Of a stretch of 34,431 bases of DNA, positions 33,010 to 34,431 are shown piece by piece. The stretch is taken from the NCBI RefSeq assembly GCF_007997295.1, contig NZ_VORY01000028.1:1-34431 (forward strand), in the 5' to 3' direction. Source of the DNA: Gillisia hiemivivida. Its GTDB lineage: Bacteria > Bacteroidota > Bacteroidia > Flavobacteriales > Flavobacteriaceae. A program made the position numbers and the translations under genes. Position 1 is the stretch's first letter. The number at the start of each line of letters is the position of its first letter. Under the pieces are notes generated by a model, which made no database searches, was not told the DNA's origin, and saw nothing but the letters and a program-made list of their open reading frames with translations.

Positions 33010-33499
33010 AATATTTCACTGAGACCCTGAAACAAGTTACCATTGACGTAATTTCAAGAATCTGGAATACACTCCCTCTGGTCGGTAAAGATCTGTTTAA
33101 TTTTTAAGATTGTTCATTTTTTTGCATCTCCAAAAAAACGAACCAAAAAAAGGACACTTTTTTGTAGGTGTTTCCAATTATTCTACCGCATAATTAGAAC
33201 CGTACTTCCACGGCTAAATTTTCTCCAAGGCTTCGAAAATTTTACGCCGTGGAACTACTACACTTGCAAAAAAGAAGTTGTACTTAAGAAGATAAACCTA
33301 CTATGAACCATCATATGTCAAAAACCTACGCTAGATAATTTTTTTTATCACTGGTATCAGGGTGACGATACCGGTTTTGACTTCCGTCATGCTGAACTCG
33401 TTTCAGCATCTTTCATACGTCAATTCCCTCCGTTAGATAATTTTTTATCACGGGTCTCAGGGTGACGAGAAGTCAAGAATTCCTATAAAGTAAGGTGAA
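33010..33499. other. Gene-free repeat-bearing interval after hisS
   Basis: No open frame of interest on either strand. It holds a fragment shared with the 10.9-12.4 kb cluster (GTTACCATTGACGTA at ~33032), a long imperfect hairpin (33206-33254), two copies of a TTAGATAATTTTTTATCAC then GGTCTCAGGGTGACGA unit (33325-33367 and 33428-33468; the first varies slightly), and a hairpin ATGCTGAA...TTCAGCAT (33389-33409). Confidence 0.7.
33206..33254. repeat. Long imperfect inverted repeat
   Basis: TTCCACGGCTAAATTTTC (33206-33223) is nearly the reverse complement of GAAAATTTTACGCCGTGGAA (33235-33254), with a two-base bulge and an 11-base loop. Flanking bases extend the pairing slightly (GTAC left, CTAC right). 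Confidence 0.7.
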
Positions 33500-33540
33500 A
33501 ATATAAAGCCCAGAAATATCATATTTCTGGGCTTTATATT
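33500..33540. terminator. Bidirectional terminator, perfect 20-bp inverted repeat
   Basis: AATATAAAGCCCAGAAATAT (33500-33519) and its exact reverse complement (33521-33540) around one base. T-rich sides on both strands make it suitable to end the minus-strand membrane-protein operon and any plus-strand read-through from hisS. Confidence 0.75.
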
Positions 33541-33553
33541 TAAAAGAACTTAA

Positions 33554-33886
33554 TTACATTCCTTGTTGCTCCATCATCTCGCGCTGGAATTCTTCTAAAC
33601 CTTCCATTCCTCCATAAAATATTAGCGCTCCAATAATAGTCAGCAAAAACAAGACGCTTAGCACTAAGCCAATAATTGCCAGGATGCGACCTATTTTTAC
33701 ATTTTGATATCCCATATACAGTTCGGGATTTGCATTATAAATTTCCATGGCCTTTTTAGCTAAGACCAAGGTTGTAATTGCAAATATCGCGCCTACAATG
33801 CCGTAACAGCAGCAACCTATAATAGATAATATTCCTAAAATTAGTATTAGAGTGGCATTAGGTAATTCTTGTTTGTTTAATTCCAT
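33554..33886 (-). CDS. 'CCC motif' small membrane protein
   Basis: A 110-residue protein with two to three membrane helices. Helix 1 (~10-40) contains the Cys-Cys-Cys motif (IIGCCCYGIVGAIFAI) that defines this flavobacterial family; a loop ANPELYMGYQNVKIGRI and helix 2 (~68-94) follow, then a Met/Glu-rich tail. It resembles DUF4190-type proteins. Function is unknown. It sits 26 bp after a DUF2752 gene on the same strand, an arrangement I recall as common in Flavobacteriaceae, and ends 13 bp before a perfect terminator palindrome. Confidence 0.8.
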   Translation of the reverse strand: MELNKQELPNATLILILGILSIIGCCCYGIVGAIFAITTLVLAKKAMEIYNANPELYMGYQNVKIGRILAIIGLVLSVLFLLTIIGALIFYGGMEGLEEFQREMMEQQGM

Positions 33887-33912
33887 AAGTTGAATTCGTT
33901 TATTGGTTGGTT

Positions 33913-34197
33913 TTAGTTGAAAAAATAATACATTTTAATTAAATAGCTAACAGCTAACACAATTGCAGTAATTAGTATAAGCGTTATTTTGATGAAATAG
34001 TCCTTTTGGAATTTATAAAAAAGGTTGAAAACCACAAAGCCAAGCAAGATCAATATCGGATAGATAGCCGGGAACATAAAAAATGCTCCATGAAAATCTC
34101 CATTTAATAGTAACAATATTGAGCGCTGGCCACCACAGCCATAACATTCAATTCCGAAAAGTTGTTTATTTAAACAGGGAAGTAATAGTTCTTCCAT
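33913..34197 (-). CDS. DUF2752 family membrane protein
   Basis: A 94-residue protein with the DUF2752 signature: CYGCGGQRSILLLLNGDFHGAF (family CPGCGxTRA...G) followed by two membrane helices (~38-57 and ~67-90). The family is small, membrane-embedded and uncharacterised; the Cys pair may bind metal or be redox-active. I use ATG 34197; an upstream in-frame codon at 34215 would read into a palindromic repeat. It is the first gene of a two-gene operon with the CCC-motif protein. Confidence 0.82.
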   Translation of the reverse strand: MEELLLPCLNKQLFGIECYGCGGQRSILLLLNGDFHGAFFMFPAIYPILILLGFVVFNLFYKFQKDYFIKITLILITAIVLAVSYLIKMYYFFN

Positions 34198-34203
34198 AAT
34201 TTC

Positions 34204-34298
34204 AATTTCCCTCACTGAGGTTTTATTTCCGGGTCTGCCCGAAACATTAGGCGGGCTAAGCTCGATTTTTTAATCCCTCATTGAGGGTTTAATTCCCG
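34204..34298. repeat. Two copies of the CCCTCATTGAGGG repeat family
   Basis: A degenerate copy (TTCCCTCACTGAGG, ~34207-34220) and a good copy (AATCCCTCATTGAGGG from 34272) flank a GCCCG...CGGGC hairpin (~34237-34257). They lie directly upstream of the DUF2752 gene. Confidence 0.75.
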
Positions 34299-34349
34299 GT
34301 CCCGATAGATTCTGTGTTAACTAACAAAAGGTTTTCTCTTTTATTTTAT

Positions 34350-34357
34350 TATTTTTG
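34350..34357 (+). promoter_or_regulatory. -7 box near the right edge
   Basis: TATTTTTG matches TAnnTTTG on the plus strand. Upstream is very T-rich with no exact TTTG at the right distance. It lies just before a short hairpin-terminator pair. Confidence 0.4.
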
Positions 34358-34363
34358 TTACTC

Positions 34364-34426
34364 AAGACGGCTATAAGCTAGTCTGTAAAAGGATACTTTC
34401 TGCATTTGCATCTAGTGTCCTTTTTT
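34364..34426 (+). ncRNA. Possible small RNA ending in an intrinsic terminator
   Basis: Downstream of a -7 box are a small hairpin (AGAC at 34365, GTCT at 34381, inner GCT/AGC) and then a terminator-like stem AAAGGATACT (34388-34397) pairing with AGTGTCCTTT (34414-34423) and a T run. A ~60-base transcript would fit. No open frame is present. A leader or attenuator for a gene beyond the window is the alternative. Confidence 0.3.
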
Positions 34427-34431
34427 GTTGA

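Noticed and set aside
1-34431. tRNA or rRNA genes
   Set aside because: I looked for T-loop (GGTTCGA-like) and rRNA-like conserved stretches on both strands and saw none; a tRNAscan run would settle it.

Overview
The window comes from a low-GC member of the Bacteroidota, almost certainly a marine-type Flavobacteriaceae (Gramella/Christiangramia-like; genus not proven). Support: Bacteroidetes promoters of the TTTG-N(17-23)-TAnnTTTG type in front of several genes, few Shine-Dalgarno sites, Bacteroidota-restricted families (DUF6048, DUF6452, DUF6495, 'CCC motif' membrane protein), an rpsF-rpsR-rplI operon with no ssb between the first two genes, and flavobacterial palindromic intergenic repeats.

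Layout. (1) 1-4250 is accessory DNA: the edge of a probable IS30-family transposase gene, then four ~130-bp imperfect palindromes separating single minus-strand units, ending at a tyrosine recombinase gene (3105-4250). The geometry is that of an integron: attC-like sites with two stem boxes and unequal unpaired spacers, and ends that are complementary within each unit but differ from unit to unit. The last such end lies 28 bp from the recombinase stop codon, where an attI site would be expected. The recombinase resembles IntI in several motifs but lacks the IntI-specific insertion, and it reads in the same direction as the cassettes. (2) 4337-9557 is a minus-strand run: a radical SAM protein with an unusual cysteine spacing, a tRNA-dihydrouridine synthase, an acidic lipoprotein, a DUF4268 protein and a ZIP metal transporter. 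(3) 9704-10876 is a THUMP rRNA methyltransferase, followed by 1.5 kb of dense palindromic repeats. (4) 12400-15006 is an overlapping minus-strand operon rlmD-DUF6452-DUF6048. It is divergent from rocD (ornithine aminotransferase), which is followed by a TrmH-family methyltransferase and an SRPBCC protein. (5) 18063-21891 (minus): a carboxypeptidase-regulatory-like surface protein, a DEAD-box RNA helicase, rdgB and rlmH. (6) 21933-27486 (plus): nadC, a YihY/BrkB membrane protein, a chalcone-isomerase-like protein, a DUF2147 protein and priA. (7) 27561-34197: a LytTR response regulator, the ribosomal operon rpsF-rpsR-rplI, a DUF6495 protein, a FtsX/MacB-type permease, hisS and a small two-gene membrane-protein operon. 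The right edge holds a promoter-plus-terminator pair that could be a small RNA gene.

Most of the right-hand 30 kb is ordinary core genome, rich in RNA-modification and translation functions (Dus, THUMP methyltransferase, RlmD, RlmH, TrmH, DEAD helicase, S6/S18/L9, HisS). The most interesting part is the integron-like cassette system at the left end.
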